Below are positions 1-8,558 of a stretch of DNA of 64,000 nt, piece by piece. The notes beneath the pieces are model-generated. The model worked only from the letters and a program-made list of their open reading frames with translations, was not told the DNA's origin and made no database searches. The stretch covers positions 62,001-126,000 of the forward strand of contig CANKHA010000005.1 in the NCBI GenBank assembly GCA_947481685.1. The letters run 5' to 3'. The translations under genes were made by a program, and so were the position numbers. Positions within the stretch are counted from its first letter, which is position 1. Each line of letters starts with the position of its first letter. Source of the stretch: Bradyrhizobiaceae bacterium. Lineage in GTDB: Bacteria > Pseudomonadota > Alphaproteobacteria > Rhizobiales > Xanthobacteraceae.

Positions 1-347
1 GTCGCGACGCCTTTGCCGCCCTTGAAGCCGAGCCACACCGGAAAGAGATGTCCGAGAAACGCGCCGAGGCCGGCAGCCAGCCCACCGGCGATGGCGGCGC
101 CGAGCCCAAACTGCTGCGCGACCAGAACCGCGATGGTGCCTTTCAGCATGTCGCCGAGCAGCGTTGCTGCGGCGAGCCCCTTGCGGCCGGTGCGCAAGAC
201 ATTGGTCGCGCCGATATTGCCCGAGCCGATGGCGCGCGGATCCGGCCCGCCGCTCAGTTTGCTCAGCACCAGGCCGAAGGGGATCGAGCCCAGCAGATAG
301 CCAAAGGTCAGCGCCAGCAGGATGTGCGGGTAGGGCGTGCTCATCAT
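1..347 (-). CDS. plsY: Acyl-phosphate glycerol-3-phosphate acyltransferase, 3' end cut by window edge
   Basis: Membrane enzyme that transfers an acyl group from acyl-phosphate to glycerol-3-phosphate, the first step of phospholipid synthesis. Translating the minus strand from ATG at 347 gives an N-terminal membrane segment ([14 protein letters not shown]), the conserved stretch [14 protein letters not shown], and the second signature [20 protein letters not shown] running into the window edge. These are the PlsY family motifs. A second ATG at 344 is an equally possible start. The gene lies 15 bases downstream of the pyrC-like gene on the same strand and is probably cotranscribed with it. The remaining C-terminal membrane segments are outside the window. 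Confidence 0.95.
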   Translation of the reverse strand, partial: MMSTPYPHILLALTFGYLLGSIPFGLVLSKLSGGPDPRAIGSGNIGATNVLRTGRKGLAAATLLGDMLKGTIAVLVAQQFGLGAAIAGGLAAGLGAFLGHLFPVWLGFKGGKGVA

Positions 348-362
348 GGCGCGCCCTTGTGC

Positions 363-1685
363 CTAGACATATTCATAGACCGTGCGGCCGACCACGATGG
401 TCCGCACCACGCGGCCCTGCATTTTCGCTTCATCGAATGGCGTATTCTTGCATTTCGATTTCAGCTCGGTCGGGTCGAGGATCCAGGGCATGTCGGGATC
501 GATCACGACCACATCGGCCGGTGCGCCGCTGCGCAGCGATCCGCCCGGCAGCCCGAGGATTTCAGCGGGGCGGGTCGATAGCGCCTTGAGCAGCTTGATG
601 AGCGAGAGTTCGCCGCTGTGCACCAGCCGCAGGCCCGCCGAGAGCATGGTCTCGATGCCGATGGCGCCGGGCTCAGCTTCCGCAAACGGTAGGCGCTTGG
701 TTTCCACGTCCTGCGGATTGTGATCCGACATGATGACGTCGATCAGTCCGGAGTCGATGGCCGCCGCGAGCGCGACGCGATCTTCCTCGGAACGCAGCGG
801 CGGCGCGAGCTTAAGGAAGGTGCGGTAGGGCCCAATATCGTTGTCGTTCAGCGTGAGATGGTTGATCGACGCCGATGCGGTGATGGCGAGGCCGTGGTCC
901 TTGGCGCGCTTCAGCACCTCAAGGCTTTCGGCGCAGGTCAGCGACGCGGCGTGATAGCGCCCGCCGGTCAACTCGAGCAGGCGCACGTCGCGTTCGAGCA
1001 TGATGGTTTCCGCCGCGCGCGGCACGCCCATCAGGCCAAGGCGGGCGGCGAATTCGCCTTCGTTCATCACGCCTTCGCCGACGAGATCGGGATCTTCGGT
1101 GTGATGCACGATCAGTGCGTCGAAATCGCTGGCGTAAGTCAGTGCGCGGCGCATCACCTGGGCATTGGTGACGCTCCTGTCGCCATCGGTGAAGGCGAGG
1201 GCGCCCGCGGCCTTCAGCAGGCCGATCTCGGTCATCTCCTTGCCTTTCATCCCCTTGGTCAGCGCGGCCATGGGATGGACATGCACGATCGCGGTGTCGC
1301 GCGCGCGGCGCAGCACGAAATCCACGATCGCGGGATCGTCGATTACCGGCGTGGTGTCCGGCTGGCAGACGATGGTGGTGACGCCACCTGCCGCCGCCGC
1401 CTGGCTGGCGGATGCGAGCGTTTCACGGTGACCGGCGCCCGGTTCGCCGATGAATGCACGCATGTCGATCAGGCCCGGCGCAACGACACGACCGTGGCAA
1501 TCGACGACCTCGGTGCCATCAGGCACACCGGCCGCACCGATGCCGCGCCGTGCTTCGCGGATAACGCCATCGGCGATCAGTACGTCGCCCGCGATATCGA
1601 GATCGCGCGACGGATCGATGATGCGCGCATTGGCGAGCAGGATGGGCGGGCGGCGGCGATCGACCAGCATCAGCGGATTCCACAT
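363..1685 (-). CDS. pyrC: Dihydroorotase-like protein (PyrC' type), metal ligands missing
   Basis: Amidohydrolase-fold protein of about 440 residues, full length for class I dihydroorotase, in the pyrimidine pathway. The motif that normally reads PGLIDMHxHxREPG is here PGLIDMRAFIGEPG (residues about 70-83), so the HxH zinc ligands are replaced by R and F. The later HxCHxST segment reads YHAASLT, losing another His. The region EDPDLVGEGVMNEGEFAARLG and the SDHNPQ segment remain recognisable. I therefore read it as a non-catalytic PyrC' partner of PyrB, as known in Pseudomonas, with the active dihydroorotase encoded elsewhere. An internal ATG at 1670 (MLVDRRRPP) may be the true start. It lies 120 bases after pyrB, with a palindromic repeat between them. 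Confidence 0.9.
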   Translation of the reverse strand: MWNPLMLVDRRRPPILLANARIIDPSRDLDIAGDVLIADGVIREARRGIGAAGVPDGTEVVDCHGRVVAPGLIDMRAFIGEPGAGHRETLASASQAAAAGGVTTIVCQPDTTPVIDDPAIVDFVLRRARDTAIVHVHPMAALTKGMKGKEMTEIGLLKAAGALAFTDGDRSVTNAQVMRRALTYASDFDALIVHHTEDPDLVGEGVMNEGEFAARLGLMGVPRAAETIMLERDVRLLELTGGRYHAASLTCAESLEVLKRAKDHGLAITASASINHLTLNDNDIGPYRTFLKLAPPLRSEEDRVALAAAIDSGLIDVIMSDHNPQDVETKRLPFAEAEPGAIGIETMLSAGLRLVHSGELSLIKLLKALSTRPAEILGLPGGSLRSGAPADVVVIDPDMPWILDPTELKSKCKNTPFDEAKMQGRVVRTIVVGRTVYEYV

Positions 1686-1717
1686 GCGTCAGTGAGGGGC
1701 GCGAGTGTAGCGAGCGA

Positions 1718-1795
1718 CCCCGGAATCCGGATGCAGACTACCGAGCGTGCATCTGGATTCCGGGTCCGGCGCGATGCGCCGTCCCGGAATGACGA
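1718..1795. repeat. REP-like palindrome between pyrB and pyrC
   Basis: Arms 1719-1735 and 1748-1764 pair over 17 positions with one mismatch around a 12-base loop. A second small GGCGC/GCGCC hairpin and the phrase GTCCCGGAATGACG follow. The CCGGAATCC/GGATTCCGG core resembles abundant dispersed palindromes of Bradyrhizobium relatives, which is from memory and not verified. It sits inside a likely operon, so it could affect mRNA processing or attenuate pyrC and plsY. Confidence 0.6.
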
Positions 1796-1805
1796 TGAAA
1801 ATTCT

Positions 1806-2759
1806 TTACGCATTGGGCAAATGCCTCGAAAGCGCTTCGAGCACGGCCATGCGCACCGCAACGCCCATCTCGACCTGTTCGCGGATCAGGGATTGCGCGC
1901 CGTCCGCCACCGCGGTGTCGATCTCGATCCCTCGGTTCATCGGGCCGGGATGCATCACCAGCGCACCGGGCTTGGCGTAGCTCAGCTTTTTCTCGTCGAG
2001 GCCGAAGTAGTGCGAGAACTCGCCGGTGGAAGGAACGAACGAGCCGTTCATCCGCTCTTTCTGCAACCGCAGCATCATGACGATATCGGCCCCGGCGAGG
2101 CCCTCGCGCATGTCGCGGGTGACTTCGACCCCGAAGCGCTCGATGCCGGTCGGCAATAGGGTCGAGGGTGCGACCACGCGCACCCGCGCGCCCATCGTGT
2201 TGAGCAGCATGATGTTGGAGCGTGCGACGCGCGAATGCAGGATGTCACCGCAGATCGCGACCGTGAGGCCCTCGATGTGGCCCATGCGGCGGCGGATGGT
2301 GAGCGCGTCGAGCAGCGCCTGGGTCGGATGTTCGTGCGAGCCGTCGCCGGCATTGATCACCGAGCAGTCCACCTTGCGCGCTAGCAGTTCGACCGCGCCG
2401 GATGCGTGGTGCCGTACGACAATAATGTCTGGCCGCATGGCGTTGAGCGTAATCGCGGTGTCGATCAGCGTTTCGCCCTTCTGCATGGAGGACGACTGGA
2501 CCGACATGTTCATGACATCGGCGCCGAGCCGCTTGCCGGCAAGTTCGAAGGAGGCCTGGGTCCGCGTCGATGCCTCGAAGAAGAGGTTCATCAGGGTGCG
2601 GCCGCGCAAAGTCGCGGTCTTTTTCTCGACCTGGCGGTTGAGATCGACGAAATTTCCGGCAAGGTCGAGGAGGCCGGTGATGTCCTCACGGGAAAGGCCC
2701 TCGATGCCAAGCAAATGACGCTGGCTGAGGACGAAAGAGGACTTCGGCGCAATGTTCAT
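1806..2759 (-). CDS. pyrB: Aspartate carbamoyltransferase catalytic subunit
   Basis: Condenses carbamoyl phosphate with aspartate to carbamoyl-aspartate in de novo pyrimidine synthesis. The 317-residue protein has the carbamoyl-phosphate signature [20 protein letters not shown] (about residues 60-79), the [11 protein letters not shown] loop, and the C-terminal [13 protein letters not shown] segment that binds aspartate. Length is normal for PyrB. The pyrC-like gene and plsY follow on the same strand. No pyrI regulatory gene is present, consistent with a PyrB-PyrC' type complex. Confidence 0.97.
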   Translation of the reverse strand: MNIAPKSSFVLSQRHLLGIEGLSREDITGLLDLAGNFVDLNRQVEKKTATLRGRTLMNLFFEASTRTQASFELAGKRLGADVMNMSVQSSSMQKGETLIDTAITLNAMRPDIIVVRHHASGAVELLARKVDCSVINAGDGSHEHPTQALLDALTIRRRMGHIEGLTVAICGDILHSRVARSNIMLLNTMGARVRVVAPSTLLPTGIERFGVEVTRDMREGLAGADIVMMLRLQKERMNGSFVPSTGEFSHYFGLDEKKLSYAKPGALVMHPGPMNRGIEIDTAVADGAQSLIREQVEMGVAVRMAVLEALSRHLPNA

Positions 2760-2888
2760 TAAAGCGGTATATTAGGCGCTGATCCGGCTCATGGCAAGGC
2801 GATGGTTGAGGTCAGGATGAATTGTCCCCGCCGTTTCGTGCCAAAGCCGGGAAACACCTGATAAAACGTGGTGAATCCGCAAGCGCAC

Positions 2889-3359
2889 CTAAAGCCGCGC
2901 CAGCCGGTCGAGCGCGCCTTGCAGGATGAACAGGGCGGCGTGCTCGTCGATCACGGCGGCGCGCTTGGCGCGGCTGACGTCGGAGGCGATCAGTTCCCGC
3001 TCCACCGCGGCGGTGGAGAGCCGCTCGTCCCACAGCGCAATCGGCAATTCGGTCAATTTTGCGAGATTGCGTGCAAAGGCGCGAGTCGACTGCGCGCGCG
3101 GGCCCTCGCTGCCGTCCATGTTGACGGGAAGGCCCAGCACAAACCCGACGACACGGCGCTCGGCGGCAAGAGCGAGCAGGCGGGCGGCGTCGGCGGTGAA
3201 GGTCTTGCGTGCGACCGTTTCCACGCCGGTCGCGAGCTTGCGGTCGGGATCGGACACCGCGACGCCAATGGTCTTGGTGCCGAGGTCCAGCCCGATCAGC
3301 GCGCCGCGCGGCGGCCACTGGGCGGCAATCTCAACAAGCGGGGCAATCGGTGCAGGCAT
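2889..3359 (-). CDS. ruvX: RuvX/YqgF family Holliday junction resolvase-like nuclease
   Basis: RNase H-fold protein of 156 residues. Family members act on 16S rRNA 5' maturation and/or Holliday junctions. Motifs in order are [18 protein letters not shown] with the first catalytic Asp, the nucleotide-fold strand [33 protein letters not shown] with Asp-Glu, and C-terminal [17 protein letters not shown] with the last acidic residue. All catalytic positions are present. It reads in the same direction as pyrB, 129 bases upstream of the pyrB start. Confidence 0.95.
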   Translation of the reverse strand: MPAPIAPLVEIAAQWPPRGALIGLDLGTKTIGVAVSDPDRKLATGVETVARKTFTADAARLLALAAERRVVGFVLGLPVNMDGSEGPRAQSTRAFARNLAKLTELPIALWDERLSTAAVERELIASDVSRAKRAAVIDEHAALFILQGALDRLARL

Positions 3360-3396
3360 GGCAGGTGCCTATCATATCGCAGCGGTTGATCCCATA

Positions 3397-3504
3397 CGCG
3401 CATGATCCGGCGAAGTGGGAACCGGTTCGCCGATAAAATTATGCGCCATTAAATAGACTAGCGCGCTCGGACGCAAAACCGGTATCCACTTTTGCTGAGC
3501 GCGC
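3397..3504. repeat. Palindromic dispersed-type repeat pair
   Basis: The 221-base gap between ruvX and the next gene holds two adjacent palindromic units. One runs from GCGCATGATCC to AATTATGCGC (3397-3446) with AGTGGGAACCGGTT inside. The other is bounded by AGCGCGCT at both ends (3460-3504) with ACCGGTATCCACTTTTGC inside. The GCATGATC/CCGGTTTCCACTTTT vocabulary is familiar from repeats scattered through Rhizobiales genomes. That recognition is from memory. Confidence 0.55.
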
Positions 3505-3580
3505 TAGGCAGTTATTCTTCCGGCCGAATTGCGGGACCGGCTCTGATCATCACGATCTGGGGACATCTAAGGGGCAGTAC

Positions 3581-5050
3581 ATGAAATCATATCATCGCGT
3601 ATCCAGAGGCGTCGCCGCCGGTGTTGCTTTCGCTGCGGGTCTCGCTCTGTCGAGCAACGCGCGCGCCGACACGGTGATCCCGGACGATCTGATCGTTCAG
3701 GGCTCGCAATGTGTCGGATTGGATTGCGTTGACGGCGAAAGTTTTGGCTTCAGCACCCTGATACTGAAGGAAAACAATACGCGTATTCTTTTCAATGACA
3801 CCAGCACCGCACAGGGCTTTTCCGCAAACAAGTGGCAACTCACCGCCAACGATTCAGCCAGTGGCGGCGCCAGCTTTTTTGCGATCGACGATGTCACAGG
3901 CGCCAAGACACTCTTAAGGGTCAACGCCGGCGCTCGCTCAGACGCTCTGGTGGTCGGTTCCAACAGCAACGTCGGCATTGGGGTCGCCAATCCTCTGCTG
4001 ATGGTGCACATGCTGAGGGGAGACACCCTCGGAATTCGGTTTGAACAGGATACCAGCAGCGGATTTAGCGCCCAGACATGGGATATCGGCGCAAACGAAG
4101 CGAATTTCTTTGTTCGCGATATAACCGGTGGCAGCCGGTTGCCGTTCCGTATCCGTCCGGGTGCGCCCACCAGCAGCATCGATATCGGAGCGACGGGCTT
4201 TGTCGGCATCGGCACCGCCAGCCCGGCTGCGAACCTGCATGTTTCCAGCGCGACCAATCCGACGATTCAAATCCAGACGACGACTGGCAGCCTGGGCAAC
4301 TGGACAGTGTCGGTTCCGACAGCGAACGGGATTTTCACGGTGAAGGATGTCGTCGCAAACACCTTTTCGTTCAAAGTCACTCCGGGTGCCCCCACAAACA
4401 GCTTTTTGATCAAGGCCAATGGCGGGCTGCAATTTGCGGGCCTTCCCAACTGCAAAAAGGGCCTCAAGACCAATGCGACAGGCGTCGTGTCCTGCGTCGG
4501 CGGAGACGCCGGCGATGTCCGGGCTAATTCAGAGTCAGTGAGCCTCGCTCCGGGCGTAACCCGCGCCAGTTATGGAGCAAGCCGTATCGCATCGGGTGGC
4601 GGTGCCACAGGATCGAAGTCCGCTGATACAAATGAGACGGAGGATGCTGCATCTGGGTGTGGCGATGCGGATATCGCCAGCAGCTGGAGCATGTTCGGCA
4701 CCAATATCGAAGATGCCGGCGCCAACAGCGTGTTGTGGTGTGACGTGCAATTCAGCAAAGTGGGCAAGCTGGCCAAATACAGCATTGACGGTGTTTGCCG
4801 CAGCCATGCCACCAATGCGGCGCTGCCACAGAATTTCACCGTAAGCGGGGAACGTTCTATCAGCGTCACTCCCGCCTGCAAGTTCAGCGGCAGTTTCACC
4901 ATCAAACAGGGAAACAAGACGCCTGTCACAGCAACGATTCTTGAAGGCAGGATCGAAGGTGAAGCCGGTCCGAAATCGCGTGCCATCGTTTTGACGCGCT
5001 GGCCGCACGGGAAGGCCTTCGCGTTGCAGTCATTTACGATGCAGCGATAA
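3581..5050 (+). CDS. Exported repeat protein with tail-fibre-like beta modules
   Basis: 489 residues with an N-terminal signal peptide (cleavage near SSNARADT) after a good ribosome site AAGGGGC. The mature part contains about three copies of a module of roughly 70-80 residues. Each has an RIxFxDTSTxxGFSAxxW-like start, an F-x-V/I-D-D/I-T-G-x strand, a GAPTxS turn and an end like VGIGTASPAANLHV. The last copy lacks that tail. The VGIGTxxP phrase is typical of phage tail-fibre and surface-adhesin trimer modules. The C-terminal third (from about residue 320) is unrelated, with several cysteines (ASGCGDAD, VLWCDVQF, DGVCRS), and may be disulfide-stabilised. Function unknown; a surface or periplasmic adhesin is my inference. 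No other phage gene is nearby. Confidence 0.8.
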   Translation: MKSYHRVSRGVAAGVAFAAGLALSSNARADTVIPDDLIVQGSQCVGLDCVDGESFGFSTLILKENNTRILFNDTSTAQGFSANKWQLTANDSASGGASFFAIDDVTGAKTLLRVNAGARSDALVVGSNSNVGIGVANPLLMVHMLRGDTLGIRFEQDTSSGFSAQTWDIGANEANFFVRDITGGSRLPFRIRPGAPTSSIDIGATGFVGIGTASPAANLHVSSATNPTIQIQTTTGSLGNWTVSVPTANGIFTVKDVVANTFSFKVTPGAPTNSFLIKANGGLQFAGLPNCKKGLKTNATGVVSCVGGDAGDVRANSESVSLAPGVTRASYGASRIASGGGATGSKSADTNETEDAASGCGDADIASSWSMFGTNIEDAGANSVLWCDVQFSKVGKLAKYSIDGVCRSHATNAALPQNFTVSGERSISVTPACKFSGSFTIKQGNKTPVTATILEGRIEGEAGPKSRAIVLTRWPHGKAFALQSFTMQR

Positions 5051-5061
5051 TCGCGGGACAG

Positions 5062-5340
5062 CTATCCCCGCAGGTCGTTGAATTCCGGATGCGTTGCCAT
5101 GTAATGAGAAACGAAGCCGCATGCCGGAATGACCTTGAGCCCTTGGGCGCGCGCCAGTTCCAGCGCGCCCTGAACGAGCAGCGAACCGATGCCGCGCTCG
5201 CGCAACTGCGGTGGCACCTCGGTGTGATAAATCGCGACCACCCCATCCGAAGCGCGGTAGTTTGCCACCGCCAAGCCGAATTCGGTCTCCAGCTCGAAGC
5301 GGGAGTGGGCGGTGTTATTGCGGACGGCCGGTTCGGTCAT
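5062..5340 (-). CDS. Small GNAT-like N-acetyltransferase (YjdJ type)
   Basis: 92-residue protein. It shows the acetyl-CoA binding segment PPQLRERGIGSLLVQGALELAR (motif A, R/Q-x-x-G-x-G) and the short-family ending VIPACGFVSHYMATHPEF. These match the small GNAT family (Acetyltransf_CG), whose members lack the usual N-terminal strands and whose substrates are mostly unknown. It converges on the exported repeat protein gene with 11 bases between stops. Confidence 0.85.
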   Translation of the reverse strand: MTEPAVRNNTAHSRFELETEFGLAVANYRASDGVVAIYHTEVPPQLRERGIGSLLVQGALELARAQGLKVIPACGFVSHYMATHPEFNDLRG

Positions 5341-5500
5341 TGCGCCAGGCTCTCTCGGTCGCTGATGCGTTCGATATATAACGGCTCGACGACAGGCGCG
5401 CAGCCTTTATAGTCGAAAGACTTCGGTGGAGTTTTAGCCCGCGCCGTTGTGTGGCCGCCCGAAACAGTGGAAATAGGGGTCGAATTCCGGGGAGGATACC

Positions 5501-6100
5501 ATGCAAGCCGATGAAGCTGCTGATCTGATGGACAAGGACAAGGAAAGCGACGGGTTCAAGCAGCGTGCTGCGGTAGCGATCGCCATTTTCGCCATGGTGC
5601 TGGCGATCTGCGGGTTGGGTGGATCGAACGCCGGCAAGGACGTGGTTCAGAACAACGTGCTCGCGTCCAACTATTTCAACTTTTATCAGGCCAAGAATAT
5701 GCGGCAGACGGCAATCTCGCTCGCTGCCGATGAAATCGAGCTTGGACGTCTGACCGATCCGGCGCTGCCGGAAGCCGCCAAGGCCGCATTACAAAAGAAG
5801 CTGGCCGACTACAGGGCGACTATCGAACGTTACGAGTCCGAACCAGCTACCAATGAAGGCAAGAAGGAACTGCTGGTCCGCGCCAAGACGCATGAGGATA
5901 TCCGCGACCACGCGCTCAAGCAGGATCCCTATTTCGATTACGCCGAAGCTTTGCTGCAGATTGCGATCGTGCTGATTTCAGTGTCGATCATTGCCAGTCT
6001 GCCGTGGCTCGCCTTTTTTGGCGGTTCAGTTGGTCTCATCGGTGTTCTTCTGACCGTCAACGGATTTTATCTGCTGGTGGAGATACCGGGGCTGTCGTAA
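5501..6100 (+). CDS. DUF4337-type membrane protein
   Basis: 199 residues. The start is preceded by a strong GGGGAGG site. A short charged N-terminus is followed by one membrane helix (about 25-42), a soluble charged helical middle containing NNVLASNYFNFYQAKNMRQT, and two C-terminal membrane helices (about 155-195). This arrangement and the YFNFYQAKNxRQT stretch match the DUF4337 family, which has no known function. The last 34 bases overlap the 3' end of the opposing histidine kinase gene. Confidence 0.8.
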   Translation: MQADEAADLMDKDKESDGFKQRAAVAIAIFAMVLAICGLGGSNAGKDVVQNNVLASNYFNFYQAKNMRQTAISLAADEIELGRLTDPALPEAAKAALQKKLADYRATIERYESEPATNEGKKELLVRAKTHEDIRDHALKQDPYFDYAEALLQIAIVLISVSIIASLPWLAFFGGSVGLIGVLLTVNGFYLLVEIPGLS

Positions 6101-7215
6101 CGCAAAGTCTGTTCTTCAATCGGTAGCCGTATCTCCACGGATGCGTGCAGTCCCTGAGGTTCAAAGGACATCGCCACTTTGCCGCCGAGTTGGCCTTCCA
6201 CCAGCCGGCGGAGAAGGTTCATGCCAAAGCCATGCTGTTGCGGTGGTGTGACGGCCGGTCCACCGCTCTCGATCCAGTCAAGGGTGACGACGTTCTTCCC
6301 GGAGTCCTGTCGCAGCGTCCAGGACACCGCGATCGATCCCTCGTCATTACACAACGCACCATATTTGCTCGCATTGGTCGCGAGCTCGTGAAACACCATG
6401 CCGACCGTCACCGCAGTTTGCGATGCCATGCGCAAATCCGGCCCCTTCAGTGTGACACCGCCCGCGCGATCGTAGGGCGCTAGCTCTGAAGCGAGCAATT
6501 CGGTGAACGAGATGGCGGCCCACTGACGTTCACTCAGAAGCGTGTGGGTGTTGGCAAGCGACGCGATGCGGCGCGTGATGCCGGTGCTGAACGTCTTCAA
6601 ATCCGTCGAGGCCCGTAAGCTCATCTGCACAACGGCCTGCACGGTCGCGAGCGTATTCTTCACGCGATGATGCAGCTCTGCGATCAGGAAATCCTGCTGC
6701 GCTTCCGCTGCGCGGCGGAGACGAATCTCCTCGCGCAATGCGATTTCGTCCATCACGATCCGGCCGAAGTCGAGCAGCATCGCCACGTCATCCGCGGACC
6801 ATTGCCGGGGCCGAAGGTCGAGGACGCAGAGCGAGCCGAGCACATGCCCCTCAGTGGTGGTGAGCGGCACGCCCAGATAGGCGGCGACGTTGAGGTCGCG
6901 GATCGTCAGGTTATCCTTGACGCGGGGATCGTTGACGGCGTCCGTCACCGAGAGGACGCCGCCAGTCGTCACGACGTGCTGGCAGAAAGAGTGGCTGAGC
7001 GGCGTCTCGCGGGTGTTTTCGATCGGTTTCGGCAAGCCGGTTGCGCTCTTGAAGAACTGCCTGTCCGCCGTCACCAACGAAACGAGCGACACCGGTGCGC
7101 CAATCATCTTGCTGGCCAGCGCAGTGATGCGGTCGAAAGCGGGTTCCGAATCCGAGTCAACAAGGCCGGTCTCTTGCAACGCAGCCAGCCGGGCAGGGTC
7201 ATTCAGGACAGACAT
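6067..7215 (-). CDS. GAF-domain HWE-type sensor histidine kinase
   Basis: Soluble sensor kinase of 382 residues from ATG at 7215. The frame is open to 7293, but homology begins at MSVLNDPARL. The N-terminal GAF domain (about 20-160) has the typical FDRITALASKMIGAPVSLVSLV and SFCQHVVTTGGVLSVTDA segments. The kinase H-box is ELHHRVKNTLATVQAVV. The ATP lid includes FHELATNASKYGAL, and the DWIESGGPAV segment carries the W-x-E motif defining HWE kinases. No transmembrane segment and no response regulator lie nearby, so it is an orphan kinase. Such kinases in alphaproteobacteria often feed the PhyR general stress pathway, but that link is inference. Confidence 0.92.
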   Translation of the reverse strand: MSVLNDPARLAALQETGLVDSDSEPAFDRITALASKMIGAPVSLVSLVTADRQFFKSATGLPKPIENTRETPLSHSFCQHVVTTGGVLSVTDAVNDPRVKDNLTIRDLNVAAYLGVPLTTTEGHVLGSLCVLDLRPRQWSADDVAMLLDFGRIVMDEIALREEIRLRRAAEAQQDFLIAELHHRVKNTLATVQAVVQMSLRASTDLKTFSTGITRRIASLANTHTLLSERQWAAISFTELLASELAPYDRAGGVTLKGPDLRMASQTAVTVGMVFHELATNASKYGALCNDEGSIAVSWTLRQDSGKNVVTLDWIESGGPAVTPPQQHGFGMNLLRRLVEGQLGGKVAMSFEPQGLHASVEIRLPIEEQTLRYDSPGISTSR

Positions 7216-7343
7216 CCGCACATATATAGAGCCTCCCTCCCGCCGCGTCATCCGCCGCCACCAGCTAAATGCGGTGAGGAAAACGAGATCCATGGAACGT
7301 TGCTGCGTCGCAAGGGTTCACCTTTTTTACCAGGAGAATACAA

Positions 7344-8459
7344 ATGCCCTCGACCCCAACGCTAGCCGGTCTGCTGGCCACGGCCGCTATCGCTTCCGTT
7401 GCCGTCACATCTGCCCAGGCGCAGGATCCCAAAGCTCCAGAGGCTGTGGTTTCAGCGCAAACGGCCGGGAAACCCGATGCCGACATGGCCAAGGTCCTCG
7501 ATACGCTGGCTGGGCTTAAGGGCAAGCCAGTTGAGTCGCTTGAGCCTTCCGAGGCGCGCAAGCAGCCGACTCCCACCGATGCCGTGATGAAAATCGTCAA
7601 GGACGAGAAGATCAAGGCAGACCCCCATGCCGGCCTCAAGGTGTCGAACAGCCATTTTGCGGATATGGGAAATCTGCGTCTGCGCTACTACACCCCGGAG
7701 AAGGCGGATAAGGACTCCAACCTGCCGGTCGTCGTGTATTTCCGCGGCGGCGGCTGGGTGATCGCCAGCCTCGATGTCTACGACTCATCGCCGGCCGCGA
7801 TCGCGCGCAAGGCCAATGCCATCGTGGTGTCGGTGGATTATCCAATGGCGCCGGAACACAAATTCCCGGCAGCGCATGACGAAGCGATCGAGGCGTATAA
7901 GTATATTGCCAAGAACGCGAAAAGCTGGGGCGGCGATCCGAACAAGATCGCCATCGTCGGCGAGAGCGCCGGCGGTAACCTCGCGGTGAATACGGCCATC
8001 GCTGCGCGTGACCAGAACCTGGTGAAGCCGGTTGCGGTGGTCGCGGTTTATCCGGTAGCGAGCAATTCGCTGGATACACCTTCGGAAAAGCAATATGCCG
8101 ACGCCAAGCCGCTCAACCGCGCGATGATGGCATGGTTTTTCAAGTACGTGCCGGCGGATGAAAATGCCAAGAACGATCCGCGTCTCAATCTGGTGGATGC
8201 CAAGCTGCAAGGCTTGCCGCCGGTGACCATCATCAATGCGGAAATCGATCCGCTGAAATCCGATGGCGATATGCTGGCGGAGAAGCTGAAGGCGGCGGGT
8301 GTCGATGTGACCCAGAAGATCTATTCCGGCGTGACCCATGAATTTTTCGGCATGGACGCCGTGGTCGCCAAGGCGAAAGACGCGCAGGACTTCGCTGTGA
8401 CCCAGTTGAAGAAGAGTTGGGATGGTCCTGCGACCGTCGGAACCGGGCTCGCGCAGTAG
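7344..8459 (+). CDS. Exported alpha/beta hydrolase, hormone-sensitive-lipase type
   Basis: 371 residues with a signal peptide (about 1-27, ending SAQAQ) and an AGGAG ribosome site. The fold shows an oxyanion loop YFRGGGWVIASLD, nucleophile elbow GESAGGN, acid residue in INAEIDPLKSDGD, and catalytic His in GVTHEFFGM. The oxyanion signature is normally HGGG; here the His is Arg, which is uncommon. The linker between signal peptide and catalytic domain (about 30-100) is charged and unrelated to the fold. Probably an exported esterase or lipase; substrate unknown. A strong terminator follows directly. Confidence 0.9.
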   Translation: MPSTPTLAGLLATAAIASVAVTSAQAQDPKAPEAVVSAQTAGKPDADMAKVLDTLAGLKGKPVESLEPSEARKQPTPTDAVMKIVKDEKIKADPHAGLKVSNSHFADMGNLRLRYYTPEKADKDSNLPVVVYFRGGGWVIASLDVYDSSPAAIARKANAIVVSVDYPMAPEHKFPAAHDEAIEAYKYIAKNAKSWGGDPNKIAIVGESAGGNLAVNTAIAARDQNLVKPVAVVAVYPVASNSLDTPSEKQYADAKPLNRAMMAWFFKYVPADENAKNDPRLNLVDAKLQGLPPVTIINAEIDPLKSDGDMLAEKLKAAGVDVTQKIYSGVTHEFFGMDAVVAKAKDAQDFAVTQLKKSWDGPATVGTGLAQ

Positions 8460-8498
8460 CTCCGACACCAAGTTTTATTGGGAAAGATTCTGATTGTG

Positions 8499-8529
8499 AA
8501 AGGCCCCGCTGGATTCCAGCGGGGCCTTT
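8499..8529 (+). terminator. Rho-independent terminator after exported hydrolase
   Basis: Perfect 14-base-pair stem AAAGGCCCCGCTGG / CCAGCGGGGCCTTT with a 3-base loop, followed by a short T-rich tail. It stands between two convergent genes and probably works in both directions. Confidence 0.9.
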
Positions 8530-8558
8530 CCTTTTATCGTGCAGCAGGAGCCAACCAC

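Noticed and set aside
720-2159. A 479-codon open frame opposite the pyrC-like gene and pyrB
   Set aside because: Shadow of two convincingly identified genes; it runs across a repeat and has no start signals.
3581-5050. Prophage remnant
   Set aside because: Only the fibre-like repeats suggest phage; the gene has a secretion signal and its neighbours are chromosomal.
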